DNA from: an uncultured Eubacteriales bacterium
Lineage (GTDB): Bacteria; Bacillota; Clostridia; Oscillospirales; Acutalibacteraceae
NCBI GenBank assembly: GCA_934725345.1
Contig: CAKVBG010000064.1
Location: 1 to 5,445, forward strand
DNA length: 5,445 nucleotides
Reading direction: 5' to 3'
Under the pieces are notes generated by a model. That model made no database searches and was not told the origin of the DNA. It was given only the letters and a program-made list of their open reading frames with translations. Below are positions 1 to 5,445 of the stretch, piece by piece (the first letter of the stretch is position 1; each line of letters begins with the position of its first letter). Position numbers and translations under genes: made by a program.

Positions 1-265
1 AATCCTCCATAAGTTCTGAAATCGAGGAAAAAGGTTTACTTAAATCTTCTTTGTTGTTTACTTGTCTGATAGCTTCTAATGTTTCGTTATTTGGGACATG
101 AACCCTAAGTTCAAACGGTATCCTCTGTTCTCTGACTGACTGTTTTAAAAACATATTTATTGCAGTAGTCATATCTAAGCCAAATTCGGCAAAAAGTTGC
201 TGTGCTTGTTTTTTTGTAGTTTCATCCATTCGGATATTCATATTCACACTTTTTGTAGCTCCCAT
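1..265 (-). CDS. RelB/DinJ-family type II antitoxin (3' end cut by window edge)
   Basis: Antitoxin of a type II toxin-antitoxin pair. In this family the protein neutralises a RelE/YafQ-type mRNA-cleaving toxin and represses its own operon. 88 codons are visible from ATG at 265, and only the last few residues should be missing. Residues about 7-14 (VNMNIRMD) form the DNA-binding beta strand of a ribbon-helix-helix fold. Helix A follows (about 15-30), then helix B with the family signature MTTAINMFLKQSV (about 32-44) and IPFEL. The C-terminal part (SISELMED) is the usual toxin-binding tail. The start is supported by AAGGGGAG seven bases upstream on the minus strand and by a promoter at 298-326. 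The toxin gene would be the next gene downstream, left of position 1, and cannot be seen. A DinJ/RelB label is firm at family level; the exact pair is not. Confidence 0.9.
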   Translation of the reverse strand, partial: MGATKSVNMNIRMDETTKKQAQQLFAEFGLDMTTAINMFLKQSVREQRIPFELRVHVPNNETLEAIRQVNNKEDLSKPFSSISELMED

Positions 266-297
266 AGTAAACTCCCCTTCATAACTATTATATTTAC

Positions 298-326
298 ATT
301 ATATCATATGGTGCATATATTGTAAA
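298..326 (-). promoter_or_regulatory. Sigma-A-type promoter of the antitoxin gene
   Basis: On the minus strand TTTACA (321-326) is followed after 17 bases by TATAAT (298-303). The start codon at 265 gives a leader of about 25-30 bases holding the ribosome binding site. The -10 is perfect and the -35 matches five of six positions. Confidence 0.85.
306..318. promoter_or_regulatory. Candidate operator dyad in the antitoxin promoter
   Basis: ATATG-GTG-CATAT is a perfect inverted repeat with 5-bp arms and a 3-bp centre. It lies wholly within the spacer between -35 and -10. Ribbon-helix-helix antitoxins repress their own promoters by binding short palindromes in this kind of position. That it is the operator here is inference, and short AT-rich dyads also arise by chance. 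Confidence 0.45.
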
Positions 327-454
327 CATATTTTTTGGGGTGGGGGAAATGTCAAGTTCAAACACACCCGGAAGAACTATAAAGCTCGAAGGTAAAAAAG
401 AATATATAGAAAAGCAATATTGCACATAATTTCAAATTTAAAAGTTATCACTAA

Positions 455-486
455 TAAGAAATAAAGGCTCGCTAAATTAGCAAGCC
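455..486 (-). terminator. Intrinsic terminator of the surface-protein gene
   Basis: On the minus strand GGCTTGCT-AATTT-AGCGAGCC (486 to 466) forms an 8-bp stem with one G-U pair, followed by the T-rich tract TTTATTTCTT. It begins 17 bases after the stop codon at 504. The plus strand also has a T-run after the stem, but there the stem carries a C-A mismatch, so minus-strand use fits best. Confidence 0.85.
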
Positions 487-503
487 CGATTTTTTATTTA
501 AAA

Positions 504-2267
504 TTAAACTGTAGATTTTTTCTTCTTGTTGTAAACGCTTATTCCAAGCACTGCTAATGCACTTGATGCAACTAAAGAAGCCCATACGAAAATGTTGATG
601 TTATCTCCAGTTTTAGGATTTTCAAAAATTCCTTCTCTTTTGATTTCAAAATTCGTGTTGACTTCTCCATCTTTGTAAACGAAAGTAATTTTATGTTGGC
701 CTATGGGGAGAGTTTTGAGATATTCGTTTTTCAAAGTTACAATCGTAGAACCTGAATCAGCTGTATAATTTTCTTTATCAACCCACTCACCGTCAATTTT
801 AATACCTACAAACTTTGAGAAATCTCCGTCTATGCGGAAAGTCAACGCCTCATTGACCTCATTTGCCCAAGAACTATTTGCGCCTTCAATTACTCTGTAA
901 TTATGGTTAGATATTGTACCAGGGGCCTCTGGTGTCATGGTTAGAACATTGTAGAACCAAATAGTCTCTCCGCTATCATCCAAACTTATCTGCTCGGGTG
1001 TTAGGGTGATTTCCTGACCGTTGATATAGAGCTTTGTGTTCTTATCGAAGCAGTAGCCTTCTTCTATGCCCAAATCGGAAATTTTGAAATATACGCCATA
1101 GGTATAGCTCTTGCCGGATTCAAATTCCGTAATAAGTTTTCCGTTATAGCGTTCGTTCCAGTAATCCCTCGATGTGATACCATAACCGCTGTCTTGATTG
1201 GAATCCCACCGTTGATGGTCAATTTCAATGTAAGGGCTAACGACGCCTCCACTAAAGCTAGGTTTATCTCCCGCATTAAAGTTTATGACGGCTCCGTCAA
1301 GTCTAATTTCTTCAATAGCCTGACCAGGACGTATTTCTGTTCCATAGTTTATGAGGCAGGTCTTGCCCTCATCCATCACATTGACAAAGGTGCCGAAAGG
1401 CAAACTTGCTCCGTTTAATGTAACATTTTGATTATTCAAGTTGCTGTCGAAGGTATAGCCGTCCTTTGCTTCAAGTTTCACGGAATATTTATATCTTCCA
1501 CCCTTCTCAAATGTACTGAATCGACTATCGTTGTTCGAATAACAGTTTTCATCGGAATACCAGTAACCAACGGTGGTCACGGTGTCGTTGGCATCTTTCT
1601 CACGCTTTTGCCAGCACTCGTAAAGAATATCATATTTGTCCTGATTGACGCCTGTTCGTTTGGCTGTTGCCTGTGGTGCATCGCCCGGCTGATAATAAAA
1701 TTTCACATTCTCAATAGCGGCAGAAGCGATAGTACCTGGTTGGCTCTCGTCGGGAAGGTCAACAGCGTAAATACCGTAAATGTTAAGTTCCATGTTCATT
1801 TCTTTTATTGCAAGATTCGTATGATTTCCGGGTGTACCCCATTCATGTTCACCTACGGAAACAACAGTTTTATCCTCACCGAAAAAATAACCATTGTTTG
1901 CGGCAAGGACAATATTATAGGAGTAATGGTGACCGGCTTCAAACTGTGTGATACGTTTATCCGCCGAAAGAGAATTCATTTTTTCTGAATCGGAATACCA
2001 ATAGCGCCCCGTGCCACTCCACACACTACCTTCTTGCTCCTGGTGAAGCTCACGCCAGTACTCATAAGCGATGGTACAGTTACCTTCTGTCACTGATGCT
2101 GTTGCCTGAGGTGTGTCACCAGCTTTGTAGTCGATATTCGTATATGCCACATTAACTTTTGGCATGTAGTTAACCCCTTCTGCAAATGTAGGGATTGGCA
2201 CAACCGAAATTATCAGGCAGAGCGTAAAAAACACCGACATGAGTTTTCTTGCAAGTTTAGTTTTCAT
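504..2267 (-). CDS. Sortase-anchored surface protein with three degenerate repeats and an NPKTG signal
   Basis: Secreted protein expected to be linked covalently to the cell wall by a sortase. Residues 1-29 are a Sec signal peptide (KTKLARK, hydrophobic core, cleavage near TFA-EG). Three related repeats follow at about 37-179, 182-318 and 320-450. Each has a GD-x-P motif (GDTP, GDAP, GDKP), a central YW (YWYSD twice, DYWNE once), an F-E-x-G-x-x-Y-x-Y motif and a G-Y-x-F motif. Residues about 451-545 form a different domain (GDFSKFVGIKIDGEWVD, SGSTIVTLK, IGQHKITFVYKDGE), resembling Ig-like/X2-type modules common in Firmicute surface proteins. The C-terminus has NPKTG (550-554), a membrane span (about 557-578) and KKKK. 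The start has AGGAG eight bases upstream. The gene has its own promoter and terminator. Base composition is mosaic: about 43-55% GC in sampled repeat blocks, about 30% near the 3' end and in neighbours. No enzymatic motif is visible; the ligand is unknown. Confidence 0.9.
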   Translation of the reverse strand: MKTKLARKLMSVFFTLCLIISVVPIPTFAEGVNYMPKVNVAYTNIDYKAGDTPQATASVTEGNCTIAYEYWRELHQEQEGSVWSGTGRYWYSDSEKMNSLSADKRITQFEAGHHYSYNIVLAANNGYFFGEDKTVVSVGEHEWGTPGNHTNLAIKEMNMELNIYGIYAVDLPDESQPGTIASAAIENVKFYYQPGDAPQATAKRTGVNQDKYDILYECWQKREKDANDTVTTVGYWYSDENCYSNNDSRFSTFEKGGRYKYSVKLEAKDGYTFDSNLNNQNVTLNGASLPFGTFVNVMDEGKTCLINYGTEIRPGQAIEEIRLDGAVINFNAGDKPSFSGGVVSPYIEIDHQRWDSNQDSGYGITSRDYWNERYNGKLITEFESGKSYTYGVYFKISDLGIEEGYCFDKNTKLYINGQEITLTPEQISLDDSGETIWFYNVLTMTPEAPGTISNHNYRVIEGANSSWANEVNEALTFRIDGDFSKFVGIKIDGEWVDKENYTADSGSTIVTLKNEYLKTLPIGQHKITFVYKDGEVNTNFEIKREGIFENPKTGDNINIFVWASLVASSALAVLGISVYNKKKKSTV

Positions 2268-2302
2268 AACTTCCTCTCCTTTTTTATTTGGATATTTTGT
2301 GA

Positions 2303-2330
2303 ATTTTACTTATAAATGATTATATGTCAA
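2303..2330 (-). promoter_or_regulatory. Promoter of the surface-protein gene
   Basis: On the minus strand a perfect TTGACA (2325-2330) is followed after 16 bases by TAAAAT (2303-2308, five of six). The resulting leader is about 28 bases and contains the ribosome binding site AGGAGAGGAAG before ATG 2267. A run of nine T lies over and just upstream of the -35. Confidence 0.75.
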
Positions 2331-2385
2331 AAAAAAATATGCAAGTAAATTCGCATTAAAAATTAGAGACTTTACGGTTGGATAA

Positions 2386-2640
2386 TTAAGTCTGTGGAAT
2401 ATCAAAAGGTACAAAGTCGTAATGATCATTTTTTAAACCTATATTTTTAAATAACGTTTGATTCGTTTCTTTTACAAGTGTACTAGTAATATGTATCATA
2501 TTAGTATATTTGCAAATATAGGGAAGCAAAAAGCTCTTCATGTAGGTGGAAGTAAAATTTATCTTTTAAAGTAACTTGAAAAAAGTTTCTTATGAGGACA
2601 AAAACGCTGTTCCATACATTAAGGCAACAGCATTTAAAAA
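2386..2640 (-). pseudogene. Decayed 3' end of an unidentified gene
   Basis: One minus-strand frame reads protein-like from about 2640 to a stop at 2386-2388 but is broken by in-frame stops at about 2590 and at 2566-2568. The last part is open for 59 codons (2565-2386). Pieces in order are FLNAVALMYGTAFLSS, ETFFKLL, then FTSTYMKSFLLPYICKYTN, VKETNQTLFKNIGLKNDHYD and FVPFDIPQT. The mix of aromatic, charged and small residues looks like real protein rather than random AT-rich translation. The only internal ATG (2541) has no ribosome binding site, so an intact 51-residue gene is unlikely. The stop lies 56 bases upstream of the surface-protein promoter's -35. I do not recognise the family. Chance openness remains possible. 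Confidence 0.4.
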
Positions 2641-2732
2641 AGTTTAATGTATTACTTGTTTTTATGTTTGACCGTTTCACTTATTGTTTTTTGAATTAGA
2701 GTCTATACCATCAAACTGGTATTTTATTAAAT

Positions 2733-2749
2733 TAAATAAATAAATAAAT
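2733..2749. repeat. Short TAAA tetranucleotide tract
   Basis: Four perfect copies of TAAA plus one T within very AT-rich DNA (2720-2770). It lies between the gene relic and the VWA terminator, where no gene is visible. It may only be low-complexity DNA. Confidence 0.6.
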
Positions 2750-2831
2750 CAAGTAAAAATATTTATTTATAGGACATTCCCTTATATGTAAAACGATTTA
2801 CTAGAGAATGCAATTTCCTTCACCTTTTTAT

Positions 2832-2874
2832 AAAAAAATAGCAACCAAGTCTATCCAAAACTCAAGTCGCTATT
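2832..2874 (-). terminator. Intrinsic terminator of the VWA-protein gene
   Basis: On the minus strand AATAGCGAC (from 2874) pairs with GTTGCTATT (ending 2837) with one G-U pair, giving about 9 bp around a loop of about 20 bases. It is followed directly by seven T (2838-2832). It starts 15 bases after the stop codon at 2889. Confidence 0.85.
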
Positions 2875-2888
2875 CCAAGTTGATATTT

Positions 2889-3629
2889 TTATTTTTCAGA
2901 TTTTGTAGGATTAATACATTCTGTGTTATGTTTTATTTCGTCTAAATTAATTGCTTTATTACTTCTCACTTGATCAACTGCACTTCCAATACAAGCGAAT
3001 GCTCCTTTTATACCTTCACCTGACGCCTCAAAATTTCTTGTGTATTTTGCACTTATTCCAATACTCCCACCTTCTTTAACAGAATCAATATTTGCTCCGA
3101 GAAAAATGAATTGCCAATTTTCTTTTGTTTTTTCGTCAATCAATTTCTTTACGTCATCTTTTTTGAATTCTTTACTTGAATTTTCATAACCATCAGTAAT
3201 CACTACAAACATCACTTTGTTTTTCTTAACAGATTCATTTCCAGACAATTCGGTGATAGTGTTTCCAACGGCATCAAGAAGGGCTGTGCAACCGCTAGGA
3301 CAATATTTTTCTTTAGTTATCTTTTCAACATCTTTAATATCCTTACGTTCATGAACTTTTTCACTATTTTGATTGAACATTACTGTTGTAACATAAACAT
3401 TACCTTCTTTATCTGGCTTTTTCTGTTCTTCAATGACTGAATTGAAACTTCCGATTGTATCATCAGCTAAATGGTGCATAGAGCCACTTTTATCAACTAC
3501 AAAAACGAGCTCAGTATCTTGTTTAGATTCAGTGGCACTGGCTTCAATAGCCTTCGGTGAAACAGTAAATACTGATGAAAATAGAGTACAAGCTAATAAA
3601 CCACTAAAAAATTTGGATTTGTTGTTCAT
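2889..3629 (-). CDS. Secreted von Willebrand factor A (VWA) domain protein
   Basis: A 246-residue exported protein made almost entirely of one VWA domain, a fold that binds a divalent metal at its MIDAS site and usually mediates protein-protein contact. Residues 1-32 form a signal peptide (NNKSK, hydrophobic 7-24, likely cleavage near ASA-TE at 32). The VWA domain covers about 40-225. MIDAS residues are all present: D46-x-S48-x-S50 in DKSGSMHHL, T115 in SGCTALLDAVG, and D146 in ITDGYENSS. DTIGSFNSVIEEQKK and WQFIFLGANID match a widespread stand-alone bacterial VWA family that is often cytoplasmic, so export is notable. Cysteines at 110, 114, 213 and 238 could form disulfides once exported. 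There is no membrane anchor or sorting signal. AAGGAGA seven bases before ATG 3629 supports the start. It is monocistronic, with its own promoter and terminator. The partner is unknown. Confidence 0.9.
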   Translation of the reverse strand: MNNKSKFFSGLLACTLFSSVFTVSPKAIEASATESKQDTELVFVVDKSGSMHHLADDTIGSFNSVIEEQKKPDKEGNVYVTTVMFNQNSEKVHERKDIKDVEKITKEKYCPSGCTALLDAVGNTITELSGNESVKKNKVMFVVITDGYENSSKEFKKDDVKKLIDEKTKENWQFIFLGANIDSVKEGGSIGISAKYTRNFEASGEGIKGAFACIGSAVDQVRSNKAINLDEIKHNTECINPTKSEK

Positions 3630-3662
3630 AACACTTCTCCTTCAAATTAAATTTCAATCATA

Positions 3663-3691
3663 ATTGTAATACTATTTAAGTAAGATGTCAA
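3663..3691 (-). promoter_or_regulatory. Promoter of the VWA-protein gene
   Basis: On the minus strand a perfect TTGACA (3686-3691) is followed after 17 bases by TACAAT (3663-3668, five of six). The leader is about 26 bases and ends with the ribosome binding site GAAGGAGA. The layout closely resembles the surface-protein promoter. Confidence 0.85.
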
Positions 3692-4094
3692 GCTATTTTT
3701 AAAATTATTTGTTGTATTTTAATTTTATATTTGTAATAAAAAGTATTCCTACTTCTGCGTGCTTAAGCAATGAACAAAAAATCTAATGTACTAAACTAAA
3801 AAGTAGCTTAATTATGTTTCGAAGATTGGGAAACATGAAATTTGCATACAGAAATCAAGAATTTTAGTGTAAAGGATATTTTGTAAGCAAGGTAGCAAAA
3901 ATACAAGGGTAGTAGTGTAGTAAATAAATATGAAATCATTTGAAATAAGACATAGAAAATGACTAGCACGATTTAGGTGATACACGAAACTGAAATTCCC
4001 CTGCTATGCGTATGGATGCTTTTTGATAAAAAATCCGCTGTATTCATAATAATGCATAGTTAATTAAAATGTTAGATATTAAAATTATTGTATG
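3692..4094. other. Intergenic stretch without an intact gene; possible gene relic
   Basis: This lies between two divergent promoters (minus-strand VWA gene, plus-strand operon). No RNA gene, terminator or start with a ribosome binding site is convincing. A minus-strand frame from about 4010 to 3820 is open for 63 codons, with pieces such as FSFVYHLNRASHFLCLISND and ILDFCMQISCFPIFET, but it has no ATG near its beginning and no Shine-Dalgarno. The plus-strand frame opposite reads protein-like fragments (NLHTEIKNFSVKDIL, VIHETEIPLLCVWMLFDKKS) broken by six stops. One of these may be the remains of a gene; the other would be its shadow. A 10-bp palindrome TGCTTAAGCA lies at 3760-3769. Confidence 0.35.
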
Positions 4095-4123
4095 TTGACA
4101 AAATATAAACCAACTCGTATAAT
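4095..4123 (+). promoter_or_regulatory. Perfect-consensus promoter of the plus-strand operon
   Basis: TTGACA (4095-4100), a 17-base spacer, then TATAAT (4118-4123): every hexamer base and the spacer length match the sigma-A consensus. AT-rich DNA lies just upstream, as in an UP element. Transcription should start near 4130, giving a leader of about 75 bases. Such a match predicts strong expression unless a repressor covers it. Confidence 0.9.
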
Positions 4124-4136
4124 GAGCGTTGTAGGC

Positions 4137-4180
4137 TTAACGTTACCAAAGTTGAGCAGACTAGCTTTGAAATTGGTTAA
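4137..4180 (+). other. Possible imperfect hairpin in the operon leader
   Basis: In the leader TTAAC (4137) pairs with GTTAA (4180) and CAAAG (4147) with CTTTG (4169), separated by a 5/6-base internal loop and closed by a 13-base loop. Two 5-bp helices are weak. There is no U-tract after it, so it is not a terminator. It could tune translation or mRNA stability, or mean nothing. Confidence 0.25.
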
Positions 4181-4205
4181 TACTGAATTTTAATTTGAGG
4201 GGGGT

Positions 4206-4955
4206 ATGCGAATGCGAAATATAAAACAGGAGGTCTATCGTTACTTGAAAGGATCCTTTGATTATTTCAACGATACTACTTTTTATTATTCTGAAGATAA
4301 AAAAGTAATGGCTCAATGTCCTTGGGGTCGGGGTTCCATGGAACACTTCGTTAATAACCTTAAAGAAATTTACACTAGAAATAAAGATACGGAAATTAAA
4401 GACTTATACGAAAAAAACGAAAATTATCTCGTGAGAGTTGTATGTAATAATTTTTCGAAAATGTACGATACAAATGGAGTTCCCCACGCCGATTTTGAAG
4501 GGCTCAAAAAGGAAATCAATCATTCTTTGAAGCAAGTAGCTACTCAAACAATGGCTGAAAAAGACCCTCTAACCAATCTGTACACTATCAAGCTAATTAG
4601 TAAATTCAGAATTGAACTTAAGAAAAAAGTTATAAAATATAATGAAAAAAATCAATTTGATAAAGTAGCTTCTTACTATGAGGAAAAATACAAAGACTAC
4701 AAGGAGCGAAACAAAGCTGTGCCTAAAAGCAGAGAAGAATTGGTTAATAAATTGATTAGTCTGAGTGAAGTGTTCATAATAGACAATTTGCCTGAAGTGA
4801 ACGAAGTAAAAGAAGCGTTGGGTTCAAGCATTGCTAAATTGAGAGGTTATAGGGCTAAGTTATCCCCGAAAGAGCTTTCAACTTCGAATGAACAAAACAA
4901 AATCAACATAAACAAAATATATAAACGGTGTTGTAAGATTATGAACATAGTATAG
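4206..4955 (+). CDS. Uncharacterised 249-aa protein, first gene of the plus-strand operon
   Basis: No family recognised. It is soluble: no signal peptide and no membrane span. It is rich in Lys, Glu and Asn. The N-terminal part (about 1-95) looks globular, with aromatics (YRYLKGSFDYFNDTTFYY) and CPWGRGSMEHF at 38-48. The rest looks mostly helical: about 95-170 (FEGLKKEINHSLKQV, then a Lys/Glu-rich stretch ending in YYEEKYKDYKERNK) and 174-219 (KSREELVNKLISLSEVF ... LGSSIAKLRGYRAKL), with coiled-coil character. Two starts are possible: ATG 4206 (GAGG five bases upstream) and ATG 4212, two codons on and better spaced from the G-run at 4199-4204. The C-terminal end (KRCCKIMNIV) may be an artefact: a -1 shift near 4937 would continue into the next reading frame and give about 365 residues. 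It is the first gene after the consensus promoter. Confidence 0.75.
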   Translation: MRMRNIKQEVYRYLKGSFDYFNDTTFYYSEDKKVMAQCPWGRGSMEHFVNNLKEIYTRNKDTEIKDLYEKNENYLVRVVCNNFSKMYDTNGVPHADFEGLKKEINHSLKQVATQTMAEKDPLTNLYTIKLISKFRIELKKKVIKYNEKNQFDKVASYYEEKYKDYKERNKAVPKSREELVNKLISLSEVFIIDNLPEVNEVKEALGSSIAKLRGYRAKLSPKELSTSNEQNKININKIYKRCCKIMNIV

Positions 4956-4966
4956 AAAAAGCCTTA

Positions 4967-5302
4967 ATGAGAATAAATACGCAAGTAGCTCTGGTTGATG
5001 ATACAGCGGCCAATTACAGGGAGTGCGCTCAGAGTATTAGTGAAACTCTTCAAGAGTTGATAAATGATTTAAAAAATATAGTTGGTGATAAGACGTTTGA
5101 AAAGGATGGCTATTATAAAATTTTTAGTGAAATAATTTCTTGCTGTAAAAAATTCAATCAAGAAGATGCAATTAATGAATTTAACAAACTTGGGGAGTTA
5201 TTTGATAAGTTGTGGGAACATTCTACGAAGGACCATAAAATCAACACTCATGTTGCAGTCTATGCTAGCACTATTGGAGACAAATTATCTTTTAAAAAAT
5301 AA
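4967..5302 (+). CDS. Uncharacterised 111-aa helical protein, or the C-terminal part of the preceding gene
   Basis: No family recognised. The product is predicted soluble and mainly helical (about 15-40 and 48-87: ANYRECAQSISETLQELIND, YYKIFSEIISCCKKF, DAINEFNKLGELFDKLWEH). The start motif RINTQVALVDDT (2-13) is echoed near the end by KINTHVAVYAST (91-102), a small internal similarity. The gene begins 11 bases after the stop of its neighbour. The ATG at 4967 has no Shine-Dalgarno; the preceding bases are AGAAAAAGCCTTA. Its frame is open upstream to 4937, reading DYEHSIEKAL into this ATG without a break. That suggests either translational coupling or one original gene split by a frameshift. The frame itself is clearly coding in character; the start and independence of the gene are doubtful. 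Confidence 0.65.
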   Translation: MRINTQVALVDDTAANYRECAQSISETLQELINDLKNIVGDKTFEKDGYYKIFSEIISCCKKFNQEDAINEFNKLGELFDKLWEHSTKDHKINTHVAVYASTIGDKLSFKK

Positions 5303-5325
5303 ATTATGAAATGAGGTATTTTAAA

Positions 5326-5445
5326 ATGGGTATGATGAATCAGATGAAAGAGGTTAATAAAAACAGAGAAAAAGTACATGAAAGTTTGCGGAGCGAAACC
5401 CTTCACTACAAAATGGCAAATATCAATGGGAATGCATGGATAGCT
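5326..5445 (+). CDS. Uncharacterised protein, N-terminal 40 residues (cut by window edge)
   Basis: ATG 5326 is preceded by GAGGT with eight bases of spacing, a good ribosome binding site, 23 bases after the previous stop. The frame is open to the window end. It begins GMMNQMKEVNKNREKVHESL and continues to NINGNAWIA. The first 25 residues look like a charged amphipathic helix without a signal peptide. Too little is visible to name a family. Same strand and close spacing place it in the operon that starts at 4095. Confidence 0.7.
   Translation, partial: MGMMNQMKEVNKNREKVHESLRSETLHYKMANINGNAWIA

Noticed and set aside
349..429. Plus-strand 26-codon ORF after a G-rich run (GGGGTGGGGG)
   Set aside because: The G-run ends only two bases before the ATG, too close for a normal ribosome binding site. 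No promoter was seen and the peptide (begins MSSSNTPGRTIKLEG) is not recognisable. It could be a relic but cannot be supported as a gene.
1428..1988. Plus-strand 186-codon ORF
   Set aside because: It lies wholly antisense within the surface-protein gene, which has a signal peptide, repeats and a sorting signal. It has no ribosome binding site or family features.
2600..2631. Hairpin GCTGTT...AACAGC followed on the minus strand by five T, resembling a terminator
   Set aside because: The stem has a bulge and the T-run is short. It falls inside the relic reading frame, and no gene end matches it.
2592..2699. Plus-strand 35-codon ORF (begins MRTKTLFHTLRQQ), basic and hydrophobic like some small toxins
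   Set aside because: It has no Shine-Dalgarno and runs opposite the protein-like minus-strand relic frame, so it is most likely a shadow.
2705..2722. ATACCA-6-TGGTAT inverted repeat
   Set aside because: A 6-bp dyad with no U-tract, promoter or gene boundary next to it; plausible by chance.
3588..3629. LLAC at residues 11-14 of the VWA protein as a lipobox
   Set aside because: The hydrophobic stretch before the cysteine is too short for a lipoprotein signal, and the core continues past it to a better signal-peptidase I site near residue 32.
4004..4059. CTATGC and GCATAG inverted pair as possible ends of an insertion element
   Set aside because: Six-base arms 44 bases apart, with no transposase gene and no flanking direct repeat.
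1..5445. Search by eye for CRISPR arrays, tRNA and rRNA genes
   Set aside because: No regularly spaced direct repeats and no tRNA or rRNA-like blocks were seen.

Overview
This window comes from a low-GC Gram-positive bacterium (Firmicutes/Bacillota; the genus cannot be fixed from sequence alone). The evidence is a wall-sorting signal on a surface protein, G-rich Shine-Dalgarno sequences before most genes, textbook TTGACA/TATAAT promoters, U-tract terminators, and AT-rich intergenic DNA.

Left part, minus strand. At the left edge is an almost complete RelB/DinJ-family antitoxin gene with its own promoter and a short dyad between -35 and -10. Its toxin partner would lie outside the window. Next come two separate single-gene units, each with a TTGACA-type promoter, a short leader and an intrinsic terminator. 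One encodes a 587-residue secreted surface protein with three degenerate repeats, one further domain, an NPKTG sorting signal, a membrane anchor and a positive tail. The other encodes a 246-residue secreted von Willebrand factor A (VWA) protein with an intact metal-binding MIDAS motif. Between them lies about 620 bp holding what looks like the decayed 3' end of another minus-strand gene.

Middle. About 400 bp between the VWA promoter and the next promoter holds no convincing intact gene. It contains a long open stretch on the minus strand that may be a relic or an antisense shadow.

Right part, plus strand. A promoter matching the consensus at every position of both hexamers (TTGACA, 17 bp, TATAAT) drives a set of at least three co-directional genes of unknown function: 249 aa, 111 aa, and a third cut by the window end. 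The first two may be one gene split by a frameshift, because the second has no ribosome binding site and its frame is open upstream into the end of the first.

Overall this looks like an accessory region: a toxin-antitoxin piece, a surface protein of foreign base composition, gene debris and unknown genes. The two secreted proteins could both act at the cell surface, but nothing in the sequence ties them into one pathway. The strongest candidate for something undescribed is the unknown plus-strand operon. I could not assign it to any known defence, conjugation or secretion system.
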